From: Candidatus Mailhella excrementigallinarum
GTDB lineage: Bacteria > Desulfobacterota > Desulfovibrionia > Desulfovibrionales > Desulfovibrionaceae
Direction of reading: 5' to 3'
DNA length: 64,000 nt
Assembly (NCBI GenBank): GCA_944324075.1
Contig: CALUUZ010000003.1
Coordinates: 1-64,000 of the forward strand
Part shown: piece by piece, positions 9,181-17,732 of the stretch
Layout of the letters: every line of letters begins with the position of its first letter
Position numbering within the stretch: the stretch's first letter is position 1
The notes under the pieces: model-generated
Told to the model about the DNA's origin: nothing
The model's database searches: none
What the model saw: only the letters and a program-made list of their open reading frames with translations
Made by a program: the position numbers and the translations under genes

Positions 9181-10981
9181 CTTCCTCCTCCTGTTTCCCG
9201 TTCGCTTCTTCATCCGCAAGAGGCAGTTCCACCACAAAACGCGCCCCTCCGTGCGCACCCCGCTCATAGCGCAGGGCACCGCCATGCGCCTCCGCCAGAT
9301 GACGCGAAATGGCAAGCCCCAGCCCGGCAAGACCCTGCCGGGTTCCCTTCGTCAGGCCGTGGGAATAAGGCTGGAACAGCCGTTGTTCCTGCTCGGGGGC
9401 AATACCCGGCCCCTCATCCTCCACGCTCATTTCGGCATGGCTCTTTCCGGCATCCCTCGCCGTTCTCAATCCGACTTCAACCCGTCTTCCGGGCGGCGTC
9501 TCCCGAAGGGCGTTGGATACCAGGTTGGAAAGCAGCCAGGCAAAACGTTCCACATCAATATTGACAAAAACCGGATTATCCCGCGTCAGAACCAGTTCCT
9601 GCCCCTTCTCCCTGGCCGTCAGACGAAATGGAGCCAGCCACTCGTCCAGTTTCACGCCCAGCTCCACGCGCTCGGGAAAAAGACGCAGCATGGCAGGGGT
9701 CATTCCGGCGATATCCATGAATTGCCGGACTACCGCCCGCAGGCGCTCCGTATCCTGGCGCACGGTGTCAATCAATATGCCCAGCGAGTCATCCACGTCC
9801 TCCCGCTGTCTGTTCAGCAAGTCCGACGCCAGCCCCAAAGACTGCACTGGAGTTTTCAGCTCATGCCCGATCCAGTCCATCATCTCGGCCCGCAGCGTAT
9901 CCCGCATGGCTTTTTCCGTCACATCGGTCAAAAGCAGCAACCGGCCCGCCGGACCGCCGTCAATGATCAGATCCCGGCTGCGAGCCCTGAAGGCGCGGTG
10001 TTCCCCTTCTTCCGTCAGACCGATCTCGCATTCTCCCCGCGCGGGGGAACTCAGCAGCTTATCCAGGTCCACCCGGTTATCCGCCCCTTCCGGCCGCTTC
10101 CGGAGATTTCCGGAAAACGTCAGTTCGTGCCACGGCCTGCCCTCAATCTCTTCCCTCGACATGCCGACGATCCCCAGCATGCGGCGGCTGACCAGCAGCA
10201 CCCGTCCCCGCGCGTCAAGCGCAAGAATGGCATCCTCCACGGATTCCAGAACAAGCTCAAGCTTGTGTTTCTCCTCAAGAAGCCGCTGCACGTTAAGGGC
10301 ATCAAGCTCCCCCAGCCAATCCCACTGACGGGTCAGCTCGTCAAAAAGCACCCGGACATCAAGAGTCTGCGGCTCGGGCAGCGACAGACTCCGTCCAGGA
10401 ACAGGCCGGGCACGCAACAACTCCGCCGCCCGGCGCAAAGGATGAGCGATACGGGCCGACACGGCGTCTGCCACAAATACCGAGGCGACCGCGACGACAA
10501 GCAGCCCCAGTCCCCCTGCCAGCAGAACGGCGTCCCGCCAGCGCAGCCCCGCATCCAGACGCTGAAAAAGCCCTTTTTCGTTGATCCTTTCCAGTTCGCG
10601 CAGACCGGCCTTTACAGCCATGGCGTCCGGCCGTTCCGCCTTCTGAAACTCCTCCCAGGCGGAACGAACGTACGCAAGCGCAGTTCCTTCATCACGTTCG
10701 GTCACGTTCTGTTCGGCGCGTTCAAGGTTATCCTCAAAAAATGCCCGCCACCCGGCCGGAGTCCGCTCCGGATAAAGCCGTGGAGCAAGCAGGGCATCAC
10801 ACGCCCGCTCCATCTCCGAAGCCCAGACAATCGAATCATAGTTCAGGCGGACCATCTGCAGGGGAAGTCTTCCGGTAAACCACACGGCAGCGAGCATGAG
10901 CATGCCGGTACACCAGAACAGGAACACAACACGCAGAAATGACGTCCTGATGCGTCTGTGCAGCGAGGGCAGCGCGCTCAT
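9149..10981 (-). CDS. Membrane sensor histidine kinase, partner of the NtrC-type regulator
   Basis: 610 residues. Membrane segment about 16-40, periplasmic helical sensor region to about 175, second membrane segment (LLAGGLGLLVVAVASVFVA), HAMP-like linker, PAS-like domain (about 240-350), then DHp box MMDWIGHELKTPVQSL with the phosphorylated His, and a HATPase domain with LVSNALRETPPG, EDEGPGIAPE and GLGLAISR. The start at 10981 (MSALPS) has AGGAG five bases upstream; a start four codons earlier lacks one. Ligand unknown. It sits between the Usp gene (90-base gap) and the regulator gene (overlap). Confidence 0.93.
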   Translation of the reverse strand: MSALPSLHRRIRTSFLRVVFLFWCTGMLMLAAVWFTGRLPLQMVRLNYDSIVWASEMERACDALLAPRLYPERTPAGWRAFFEDNLERAEQNVTERDEGTALAYVRSAWEEFQKAERPDAMAVKAGLRELERINEKGLFQRLDAGLRWRDAVLLAGGLGLLVVAVASVFVADAVSARIAHPLRRAAELLRARPVPGRSLSLPEPQTLDVRVLFDELTRQWDWLGELDALNVQRLLEEKHKLELVLESVEDAILALDARGRVLLVSRRMLGIVGMSREEIEGRPWHELTFSGNLRKRPEGADNRVDLDKLLSSPARGECEIGLTEEGEHRAFRARSRDLIIDGGPAGRLLLLTDVTEKAMRDTLRAEMMDWIGHELKTPVQSLGLASDLLNRQREDVDDSLGILIDTVRQDTERLRAVVRQFMDIAGMTPAMLRLFPERVELGVKLDEWLAPFRLTAREKGQELVLTRDNPVFVNIDVERFAWLLSNLVSNALRETPPGRRVEVGLRTARDAGKSHAEMSVEDEGPGIAPEQEQRLFQPYSHGLTKGTRQGLAGLGLAISRHLAEAHGGALRYERGAHGGARFVVELPLADEEANGKQEEEDDAAQRVDCG

Positions 10982-11070
10982 TTCTCTCCTCATCAGACAT
11001 AACAGAGTTTTTCGTTGCGAAAAACGCTAATATACCTTGGAGATAAACATGAAACCGGCCATGCGCAATC

Positions 11071-11574
11071 TCATGAGCACGGCATAAGACATCGCGGCGT
11101 CAGATTGATGACATGCACGTCCACTCCTACAGACTCATACAGAAACTCAAGCAGCAGCGAACCGCGCAGCCGTTCCCGCAGCGGAGAAAGGCGTGACGCG
11201 CCGAATACCGCATCCCGCACGTCATGGGATGCGCAGAAATCAGCCAGAGCCGACGCCACGTCATTTTCGTTCAGCAACACGACACGAGCTCCAAGCCGTT
11301 CCGCCGCATTCAGCGAAATATCCATACCCCGCCGCATGCCCGATCGTGCTGCAGGAAATCCTTTTCTGCGGCGGAGCACATTCACCGCGTAGCACGGAAC
11401 ACTGCCGGCGGCAAGCTTCAGGCCGTACCGCACCAGCATTTCTGCATCTGTGGGAAGAGAACTCAGAGCCACCATGACAGCGCCGCGCTCCTTTTCAGGG
11501 CATGCAGTCCGAGCAGCATGTCTATCCGCTTCTGTCTCCCCGGCCGGCCCGCCTTTTCCAGAGTTCTGCCGCAT
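11071..11574 (-). CDS. Stand-alone Usp domain protein resembling the KdpD Usp domain
   Basis: 167 residues. After a short polar N-terminus, residues about 33-160 follow the universal-stress-protein fold as found inside KdpD: VALSSLPTDAEMLVRYGLKLAA, AAERLGARVVLLNENDVASALADFCASHDVRDAVFGASR, and a final DVHVINL strand. The order of motifs matches residues about 245-370 of the KdpD encoded at 20786. It has no kinase domain. First gene of the Usp-kinase-regulator operon, so it probably tunes that signalling pair; this is inference from position. The second of two adjacent ATGs was chosen because GGAGG is only one base from the first. Confidence 0.7.
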   Translation of the reverse strand: MRQNSGKGGPAGETEADRHAARTACPEKERGAVMVALSSLPTDAEMLVRYGLKLAAGSVPCYAVNVLRRRKGFPAARSGMRRGMDISLNAAERLGARVVLLNENDVASALADFCASHDVRDAVFGASRLSPLRERLRGSLLLEFLYESVGVDVHVINLTPRCLMPCS

Positions 11575-11783
11575 CATGCCTCCTTCCGCTCCTCTATCCG
11601 ACGCATAGCTGCGGAAAACCATATTGCATCACGCAGTTTCACGCCTCCTCCTGTTCCGGTCAAGCCCTTCAAGACTCTTCGTCCACAACAGCATGGCGGG
11701 ATAAAACGAAAGAGGAGGAGATGGAGAGATGGCCCTCTCCCGTTCTATCCCGCGTTTCTGCTCTCCGGGAGCGTCCGACGCCG

Positions 11784-11799
11784 AGCAAGTTCCGTGCCA
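11784..11799 (-). promoter_or_regulatory. Sigma-54 promoter of the Usp-kinase-regulator operon
   Basis: Minus strand reads TGGCACGGAACTTGCT, an exact fit to the -24/-12 consensus TGGCAC-N5-TTGCW with GG and GC at the correct spacing. It points toward the Usp gene, whose start is about 200 bases downstream. The operon it drives encodes a sigma-54 activator, which suggests autoregulation. The long leader between 11575 and 11773 shows no gene. Confidence 0.85.
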
Positions 11800-11854
11800 G
11801 TTCATTGAATTTAATCATTTCAACATATTACAAAGAAACAGATATTGAACCTTC

Positions 11855-11869
11855 CCTGCAATTTGCAGG
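11855..11869. promoter_or_regulatory. Dyad upstream of the sigma-54 promoter, likely activator site
   Basis: A perfect 15-bp palindrome (CCTGCAA-T-TTGCAGG) about 55-70 bases upstream of the -24 element, followed by a further half site (TCCTGCAA) at 11885-11892. Position and symmetry fit an enhancer-type binding site of an NtrC-family activator, probably the regulator encoded at 7819-9180. Apart from this, the promoter and a short GC hairpin near 11910, the region 11575-12056 holds nothing recognisable. Confidence 0.55.
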
Positions 11870-12056
11870 AGCCGAATGATGGAATCCTGCAAAAAGCAAA
11901 GACCGCCCTCAGGCGGCAAGAGCGGCCGGGCACGGCATGAAAGCCTCCTTGCCTCTACGGACTGGAGAGGATAGACTTGTACCTGCTCAACGGCATGCAC
12001 GGAATGCCTCCTGCGGCAAAACGCGCGCGTCGCGCATATGGAGAAAAAACGCGAAT

Positions 12057-13634
12057 ATGAAAAAATATCTGGGCATCCTGGGCAAGGTCGCGGTTCTGGG
12101 CATTTTTGCCCTGGCGGTATGGCTGCTGTATCACAAGCTGCGCAGCTACAGCCTTGGAGAAATCAAGCACAGCCTGCACCAGATTCCGCTTTCCCAGCTG
12201 CTGCTGTCTTTCGGGCTCATGATTATCAATTATATGGTGCTGATTGGCTATGACTGGCTTGCTCTCAAAGCCATTCACAAAAAACTTGCTCTTGCCCGTG
12301 TAAGCCTTGTTTCCTTCGTCGGATGCGTCATCAGCTACAATTTCGGCGCACTGCTCGGCGGCAGCACAGTGCGTTACCGCCTTTATTCCGCCTGGGGGTT
12401 CAGCACACTGGATATCGTACGCCTGGTGCTTATGCTGGCCGTCACTTTCTGGGTCGGCGCCATGGGGCTTGCCGGCGCCATTTTTCTGTTCGTTCCTCTG
12501 GATGTTCCGCCCGAACTCGGCATTACGGCCAACCATATCCGCCCTCTTGGCGGTGCGCTGATGGGACTGTGTCTGATCTATCTGCTTGTCTGCTGGCGGG
12601 CGAAAGGAAGATCCATCAAACTGTTCGGCAAGGAATTCGCCCTTCCCACGCTGCACATCGCCCTGGCGCAGACCTTTGTTGCCGGACTTGATCTGGTTGT
12701 CGCCGCCTCCTGCCTGTACGCTCTGCTTCCCGCAGACAGCGGCGTCTCCTTTCTGGAATTTCTGCCGAGCTATCTGCTGGCGCAGGTTACGGTGGTACTC
12801 ACCCATGTGCCCGGGGGCATGGGAGTGCTTGAGGTCATCCTCATGAACCTTACCCACGGAATTCCCTCACAGAATGTCTTTGCCGCAATTCTGGCCTTCA
12901 GAGTCATTTACTATCTCCTGCCGCTGCTCATCGTAGCCGTGTTGCTGGGTGCATATGAAATTCATCTGCGACGCCACGAAGCCGACGTTCTCAAACAAGA
13001 AGCCTCCCGCTGGCTGCGTGCCTGGCTGCCCACCATTCTTTCCTACGCCGTATTCGTGGCGGGAGCGATTCTCTGTCTGGACGTGGTCATTCCCGCCGGC
13101 CCGCGCATACTGCATTTTCTCCGGCCCCATATCCCGCTCTGGATTGTGGAGGCCGCACACATGCTCACCGGGCTGGTAGGCGTGCTGCTGCTCATGCTGG
13201 CCTGCGGCATTGAAAGCCGGAAACACTCTGCCTGGAAAATGACCCTGTGGGCCATCTGTCTCGGCATTCTGGGCACCCTTCTGCAGGGCGGCGACTGGCC
13301 GGAAGCTCTGATGCTGCTGATTCTGCTTTTTCCCCTGCTCGCGGCGCGGCGCTGCTTCGGCCGCATCGCTCCCATATGGAGAGGCTCTTACCCCATGAGC
13401 TGGGCTACGGCAGGTATTCTTGTCATACTCTGCGGTCTGCTGCTCGGCGTGTATTTTTCCGGTCTGCCCCGGAATGCCGATATGCTGGCCGACACACTGA
13501 TGCACAGCAGCTATTTCGCGAATACGCCGCGCATCTGGCGTACGCTGACGGCGGAAACCGTCATGCTGATTATACTTATCGGACTTTACCTGTATATCAA
13601 ATGGAAGGAAAAAAAAGCCGGAAAACAGATGTGA
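12057..13634 (+). CDS. MprF-type flippase domain protein (lysylphosphatidylglycerol synthase TM region, UPF0104)
   Basis: 525 residues with 13-14 predicted membrane segments and no soluble C-terminal domain. The family core is visible (VSFVGCVISYNFGALLGGSTVRYRLYSAWGFS, then LTHVPGGMGVLEVILM), matching the N-terminal flippase half of MprF and the YbhN family. The aminoacyl-transferase domain of true MprF (about 300 residues) is absent, so it may move a lipid made elsewhere. The start at 12057 gives the usual MKKYLG... beginning; the ribosome site is weak. It is divergent from the sigma-54 operon and convergent with pyrR. Confidence 0.82.
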   Translation: MKKYLGILGKVAVLGIFALAVWLLYHKLRSYSLGEIKHSLHQIPLSQLLLSFGLMIINYMVLIGYDWLALKAIHKKLALARVSLVSFVGCVISYNFGALLGGSTVRYRLYSAWGFSTLDIVRLVLMLAVTFWVGAMGLAGAIFLFVPLDVPPELGITANHIRPLGGALMGLCLIYLLVCWRAKGRSIKLFGKEFALPTLHIALAQTFVAGLDLVVAASCLYALLPADSGVSFLEFLPSYLLAQVTVVLTHVPGGMGVLEVILMNLTHGIPSQNVFAAILAFRVIYYLLPLLIVAVLLGAYEIHLRRHEADVLKQEASRWLRAWLPTILSYAVFVAGAILCLDVVIPAGPRILHFLRPHIPLWIVEAAHMLTGLVGVLLLMLACGIESRKHSAWKMTLWAICLGILGTLLQGGDWPEALMLLILLFPLLAARRCFGRIAPIWRGSYPMSWATAGILVILCGLLLGVYFSGLPRNADMLADTLMHSSYFANTPRIWRTLTAETVMLIILIGLYLYIKWKEKKAGKQM

Positions 13635-13685
13635 CATGGAAACAGGCGGCCTTGATTGGGGAAGACTCGACTTCTCATCAAGACA

Positions 13686-14222
13686 TCAGCGCGGGCTCAC
13701 CAGACGCACCTCGTCGCTTCCGTCACGTTCGGCAAGCAGCACGTCTACCTTCTCCGTCCGTGACGTCCGCACGGCACGACCCACATAATCTGCATGGATG
13801 GGCAGTTCCCTGTGCCCCCGATCCACCAGCACCAGAAGCTCTACACTGTCGGGCCGTCCATAGTCCAGAATGGCTTCCAGCGCCGCGCGGACCGTACGCC
13901 CCGTGTACAGCACATCATCCACAAGAAGAACCTTGCGCTCTTCCAGCGGCAGAGGGATGGATGACGCTCCCAGCGCGGGAAAGGCGGCCATGGAGGTCCA
14001 GTCGTCACGATACAGATTAATGTCAAGAGTACCCAGGGGAATGTTCTTTCCCGTCTTCCTTTCCAGGAGTACGGCCAGGCGGCGCGCCAGATCAACACCA
14101 CGGCGCTGGATGCCCACCAGAAGCAGACGCTCCGCGTCTGCTCCGTGCCGCTCGACAACCTCGCTGGCCAGACGTTCCAGGGTTCTTGCCATATCTTCCC
14201 GCTTCAGCAGAGTCAGTTCCAT
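13686..14222 (-). CDS. pyrR: PyrR: pyrimidine regulator / uracil phosphoribosyltransferase
   Basis: 178 residues, the usual length. The PRPP-binding loop VLLVDDVLYTGRTVRAA (about 98-114) and the N-terminal LLVGIQRRGVDLARRL are typical. In Gram-positive bacteria PyrR binds pyr mRNA to cause attenuation; in proteobacteria it mostly keeps phosphoribosyltransferase activity. No pyr genes are adjacent. The start at 14222 has GGAG eight bases upstream. Divergent from the HesB-like selenoprotein gene. Confidence 0.92.
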   Translation of the reverse strand: MELTLLKREDMARTLERLASEVVERHGADAERLLLVGIQRRGVDLARRLAVLLERKTGKNIPLGTLDINLYRDDWTSMAAFPALGASSIPLPLEERKVLLVDDVLYTGRTVRAALEAILDYGRPDSVELLVLVDRGHRELPIHADYVGRAVRTSRTEKVDVLLAERDGSDEVRLVSPR

Positions 14223-14322
14223 AATAAAGCTCCATCGCTTGTCCAAACACACCGGCTTTGGCGAACGCCCGTTCATAGTATGTTTTTTCTTCCTTCAAGC
14301 AAAGCGTTTTGCTCCCGCTCCA

Positions 14323-14351
14323 TTGACAAAGCTCGCCGCTGTTCTTAATTT
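14323..14351 (+). promoter_or_regulatory. Sigma-70 promoter of the HesB-like gene pair
   Basis: TTGACA at 14323-14328, 17-base spacer, TAATTT at 14346-14351. Expected transcription start near 14358, about 30 bases before the ATG at 14387. The -35 box is perfect. Confidence 0.7.
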
Positions 14352-14386
14352 TCCCCTCGTATCTTACCCCTGAATCTGGAGGAATC

Positions 14387-14713
14387 ATGATTAAACTGAC
14401 TGAAAATGCCCGCAAGGAACTTGAGGCGTTTTTTGCCGACAAGCCCAAATCGGGCATTCGCGTGTATCTGGCTGCCGGCGGCTGACGCGGCCCGAGGCTG
14501 ACTCTGGCTCTGGACGAGCCTAAAGACGACGATACCGTGGTGGAAACGGACGGCTTCACATTCTGCATTGAAACGGAACTTCTCAACAAAATCGGCGGCG
14601 TGGATATTGACCTGTCCTATATGGGATTTACGGTCGAACCACGGCAGCCCCTTGCCAGTGAAGGAGGATCTTCCTGCTCTTCCTGCGGCAGCGGCGGTTC
14701 CTGCAGTATCTGA
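14387..14713 (+). CDS. HesB/IscA-like selenoprotein (TGA at codon 33 read as selenocysteine)
   Basis: 108 residues if the in-frame TGA at 14483-14485 is read through as selenocysteine. Before it the frame gives MIKLTENARKELEAFF... up to AAGG; after it RGPRLTLALDEPKDDD... and a C-terminal Cys/Gly/Ser tail (CSSCGSGGSC), ending at TGA 14711-14713. The downstream paralogue at 14800 aligns without gaps and has Cys at exactly codon 33, in the position of the first conserved Cys of IscA/HesB iron-sulfur carriers. HesB-like selenoproteins are a known family in Deltaproteobacteria. GGAGG lies five bases before the ATG. Ordinary gene finders would miss or truncate it. The selenocysteine machinery is not in the window. 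Confidence 0.88.
14506..14520 (+). promoter_or_regulatory. Candidate bacterial SECIS hairpin
   Basis: GGCTC-TGGAC-GAGCC forms a 5-bp GC-rich stem with a 5-nt loop starting 21 bases after the UGA. The loop has G in the second position and lies 26-30 nt from the UGA, within the spacing seen for bacterial SECIS elements bound by SelB. A flanking TCT/AGA pair may extend the stem through an internal loop. Confidence 0.5.
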
Positions 14714-14799
14714 TTCCTCCTGTCGAGGCCTTCCGATCGGTTCGTCCCTTCAGTCAGCTCCCGGCAATCACTATCTGAAACGACCTGCGGAGGGTCTCC

Positions 14800-15132
14800 A
14801 TGCTGAAACTCAGTGAAAGCGCTCGCAAGGAGCTTGAAGCCTTCTTTTCCGACAAGCCCAAATCCGTTGTACGCATTTATCTTGCTCCCGGCGGATGCAG
14901 CGGTCCTCATCTCGGCCTCGCTCTTGATGAAGCCAACGACGATGATCATGTTGTCGAGGAAGGCGGTTTTACATTCTGCGCATCCAAGGGCCTGTGGGAA
15001 CAGATCGGCGGTGTGAGCATCGATCTTTCCTACATGGGCTTCACCCTTGACCCCGTCAACCCTCTGCCCGGAGGAAGCGGGTCCTGCGGCGGCGGGTGCT
15101 GCGGCAGTTGCGGAAGCTGCGGTTCTCATTAA
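14800..15132 (+). CDS. HesB/IscA-like protein, cysteine paralogue of the selenoprotein
   Basis: 110 residues, about two-thirds identical by eye to the selenoprotein encoded 86 bases upstream, with C33 (GGCSGPH) where that protein has selenocysteine. GFTFC supplies a second conserved Cys, and the tail CGGGCCGSCGSCG is richer in Cys than in the paralogue. A role in binding iron-sulfur clusters or metals is expected from the family. GGAGG precedes the start. The pair is most likely one operon that arose by tandem duplication; the change between Sec and Cys could have gone either way. Confidence 0.88.
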   Translation: MLKLSESARKELEAFFSDKPKSVVRIYLAPGGCSGPHLGLALDEANDDDHVVEEGGFTFCASKGLWEQIGGVSIDLSYMGFTLDPVNPLPGGSGSCGGGCCGSCGSCGSH

Positions 15133-15141
15133 TTCAAGGCG

Positions 15142-15165
15142 CTGTTGCAAAAACCGGTTGATGCT
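15142..15165 (+). repeat. Partial copy of the dispersed TIR-like repeat end
   Basis: GCTGTTGCAAAAACCGGTTG followed by ATGC resembles the ends of the 52.5-kb and 60.2-kb repeats (CTGTTGCAGAATTGTGTTGA). Only the end is recognisable here; it abuts the long hairpin at 15174. Confidence 0.35.
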
Positions 15166-15173
15166 ACTGTACC

Positions 15174-15221
15174 GGAAACAGAATGCCGCCGGCATACATA
15201 TGCCGGCGGCATTCTGTTTCC
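15174..15221. terminator. 21-bp perfect hairpin after the HesB-like pair
   Basis: 15174-15194 pairs perfectly with 15201-15221 around a 6-nt loop (TACATA). It lies 41 bases after the stop of the second HesB-like gene. There is no T-run directly after it, so it may end transcription by a Rho-assisted route or protect the 3' end. The remaining 15222-15690 stretch before kdp has no convincing gene; 15610-15660 is strongly AT-rich and may hold the kdp promoter. Confidence 0.6.
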
Positions 15222-15699
15222 GCCAGGCAACTTCTGCCAGGTTCTTCATTGTTCCAGTTTCTCCGGGAAGATCTGCAAAACTGCATTTCATCGGCCCCAC
15301 AGTCTTGCAAAGTTCATTTTTCCACTGGAGTTTGACGAAGAACAGCGCTGTCTTCAAAACAAATTCCGAAAATATTTTCCTCCCTGCCGTCAAGTCTCCG
15401 TCGAAGCAGGAATTCCCGTGTACCGATCCTGCGGCAGATGCAGCTCCACCTCATGAAGCACAGCGTCCTGCTCTTCTGTGAAACACTCCGGTCGCCTCTC
15501 CTCCCTGTTTTCTCCCTCCCTTTCAGACTGCCGGATCCATGCTGTGCAGTCTCGCCGCATCATGCCCGCAGTCCTTCTCCGCCGCGGGTACAGGACTGAC
15601 AACCATTAGAATTCAAACATGATTTTAATAAAAATTTAATATAAAACCTCATTTTTTAATCCCGTTTTTATGCCTGCCTTCATACCATCCACTTCTATA

Positions 15700-15771
15700 T
15701 TTGCCTGTCAGAGGGGATGCTCTCCCCCTCTGTCCCCATCCGGGCAAATGACATCCGGCACTGGATGCCGG
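15700..15771 (+). promoter_or_regulatory. Structured leader before kdp
   Basis: Nested pairing is visible: outer TTTGCC (15700-15705) with GGCAAA (15743-15748), inner hairpin CAGAGGGG (15709-15716) with CCCCTCTG (15725-15732), then a second hairpin CATCC/GGATG (15752-15767), ending just before the ribosome site AAGGAG at 15781. It could be a regulatory leader. It does not match a riboswitch class that I recognise. Confidence 0.35.
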
Positions 15772-15792
15772 AAACATGCAAAGGAGTTTTGT

Positions 15793-15885
15793 ATGGATTT
15801 TTTCATGGTTGGCACGCTGATAATCTGTTTTCTGCTGGTCATCGCGCTTGCCTGCTGGTGTGAATCCCAGGTTGAGGAAAAATAG
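15793..15885 (+). CDS. 30-residue membrane peptide at the head of kdp
   Basis: Starts at ATG 15793 with AAGGAG seven bases upstream and ends TAG at 15885. The product begins MDFFMVGTLIICFLLVIALA, one membrane helix, and ends with a charged tail (ESQVEEK) that also holds CWC. It is 12 bases upstream of the kdpF start. Its good ribosome site and operon position argue that it is translated. I do not recognise the family; it may be a second KdpF-like stabilising subunit. Confidence 0.6.
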   Translation: MDFFMVGTLIICFLLVIALACWCESQVEEK

Positions 15886-15897
15886 AGGAGTATTTCC

Positions 15898-15975
15898 ATG
15901 CTTGCACTTGGAATCCTGATCGCCGCGCTATGCCTGTATCTGGTATACGCGCTTGCAAACCCGGAAAAGTTTTAA
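15898..15975 (+). CDS. kdpF: KdpF, small subunit of the potassium-transporting ATPase
   Basis: 25 residues: one membrane helix followed by the family-typical ending YALANPEKF. KdpF stabilises the KdpABC complex. GAGGAG lies before the ATG and kdpA begins 21 bases downstream. Confidence 0.85.
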   Translation: MLALGILIAALCLYLVYALANPEKF

Positions 15976-15996
15976 CGGCAATACAAGGGATAAAAA

Positions 15997-17721
15997 ATGC
16001 TGGAGATTCTGTTATTTTTGGCTGTCTTTATTGTCGTGATTTTCCCGACGGGAAAATATCTTTACCACATTGCCACGGAACAGCGCACCTTTGCCGATCC
16101 GGTATTTGATCGGCTGGACAACGTCATTTACCGGATATGCGGCATTGATGACGAGGGAATGAGCTGGAAAAGATATGCAGTGGCGCTTGTCGCCACCAAT
16201 GCGGCGATGGTCTTTATCGGCTATCTGATCCTGCGCATCCAGTTCATTCCATGGTTCAACCCCAACGGCATCGGCTCAATGGAAGCCAGTTTGTCATTCA
16301 ATACCATCATCAGTTTCATGACAAACACCAACCTGCAGCATTATTCAGGCGAATCCGGCCTTTCCTATCTGAGCCAGATGCTGGTCATCATCTACATGAT
16401 GTTCACCTCCGCGGCCACCGGCGGTGCCGTGGTCATGGCCTTTGTCCGCGGCCTTTCAGGCACCTGCAGAAACATGGGCAATTTCTACCGTGATCTTGTC
16501 AGGAACACGACCCGCGTGCTTTTGCCGCTTGCCATCGTGGTGGGGCTGGTACTCGTGTCGCAAGGATGTCCGCAGAACTTCTCGGCCAATGTCACCGTCC
16601 AGACCATCGAAGGAAAATATCAGGACATCGCCATGGGACCCATCGCCTCGCTGGTGAGCATCAAGCATCTGGGAACCAACGGCGGCGGTTTCCTCGGGGC
16701 CAACTCAACTACCCCTCTGGAAAACCCCAACGTGTTCACCAGCATGCTTGAAATGTTGTCCATGATGCTTCTGCCCGGCGCCTTCGTCGTCATGTTCGGC
16801 TTGATGGTGCGAGATCGCCGCAGGCAGAAGGCGGAAAAGGAAGGCAGGAAGGAAGGTATCGTGCTGGGCAGTGAAGCCAAACCCGTCTTCGCCGTCATGT
16901 TCGCCATCTTTCTCATCGGACTGGCCGCCTGCTATACTTCGGAACTCGCGGGAAATCCCAGACTGGAACAGGTGGGGCTGAATCAGGACATGGGCAGTAT
17001 GGAAGGCAAGGAAGTACGCTTCGGCATTGCCCAGTCCGCCACGTTCACGACCGTAACCACCTCTTTTACCACCGGTACGGTCAACAACATGCATGACACA
17101 CTGACGCCCATTGGCGGCATGGTCCCGCTGATCAACATGATGCTCAATTTCGTGTTCGGCGGCGAAGGCGTGGGACTGGTCAACATGCTCATCTATGTAA
17201 TACTGACCGTGTTCGTCTGCGGACTGATGGTGGGACGCACACCCGAATATCTGGCCAAAAAGATTGAAGGCAGGGAAATGAAGCTGGCAGCCCTGTGCAT
17301 CATCATCCATCCTCTGCTGATTCTGGGCTTTTCCGCCCTGGCCGTGGCCGTGCCGGACGGGCTGGCGGGCATTACCAATCCGGGACCGCATGGCCTGACC
17401 CAGGTGCTGTATGAATATGCTTCTTCCGCAGCCAACAACGGCTCAGGTTTTGAAGGCCTGGCGGACAACTCCCTGTTCTGGAACGTAACTGCCGGTCTGG
17501 CCATGTTCTTCGGCCGCTATCTTTCCATCGTCATTGCGCTGGCCATTTCCAGCTCGCTCATGCTGAAGCAGCCGGTCAGCGAATCCATCGGCACACTGAG
17601 AACCGATACCCGCACCTTTACCGTGTCCCTGTTCATGGTCGTTGTCATCATTGCCGCGCTGACGTTTTTCCCCGCGCTGGTTCTCGGACCGCTTACGGAA
17701 CACATGATTTTGTGGGGCTAG
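15997..17721 (+). CDS. kdpA: KdpA, potassium-binding and translocating subunit
   Basis: 574 residues, close to the usual ~560. Ten or more membrane helices. Selectivity-filter type segments are visible ([52 protein letters not shown]). KdpA carries K+ through a KcsA-like pore that feeds KdpB. It is followed by kdpB, whose ribosome site TAGGAG overlaps the kdpA stop region. Complete and without visible damage. Confidence 0.97.
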   Translation: MLEILLFLAVFIVVIFPTGKYLYHIATEQRTFADPVFDRLDNVIYRICGIDDEGMSWKRYAVALVATNAAMVFIGYLILRIQFIPWFNPNGIGSMEASLSFNTIISFMTNTNLQHYSGESGLSYLSQMLVIIYMMFTSAATGGAVVMAFVRGLSGTCRNMGNFYRDLVRNTTRVLLPLAIVVGLVLVSQGCPQNFSANVTVQTIEGKYQDIAMGPIASLVSIKHLGTNGGGFLGANSTTPLENPNVFTSMLEMLSMMLLPGAFVVMFGLMVRDRRRQKAEKEGRKEGIVLGSEAKPVFAVMFAIFLIGLAACYTSELAGNPRLEQVGLNQDMGSMEGKEVRFGIAQSATFTTVTTSFTTGTVNNMHDTLTPIGGMVPLINMMLNFVFGGEGVGLVNMLIYVILTVFVCGLMVGRTPEYLAKKIEGREMKLAALCIIIHPLLILGFSALAVAVPDGLAGITNPGPHGLTQVLYEYASSAANNGSGFEGLADNSLFWNVTAGLAMFFGRYLSIVIALAISSSLMLKQPVSESIGTLRTDTRTFTVSLFMVVVIIAALTFFPALVLGPLTEHMILWG

Positions 17722-17732
17722 GAGTTACGGAC

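Noticed and set aside
14387..14485. Reading the first HesB-like gene as a pseudogene broken by a stop codon
   Set aside because: The frame is perfect on both sides of the TGA, it aligns with Cys in the paralogue, and a SECIS-like hairpin follows.
15395..15602. Minus-strand open frame of about 70 codons before kdp
   Set aside because: No ribosome site, no protein-like composition, and it would run against all neighbours.
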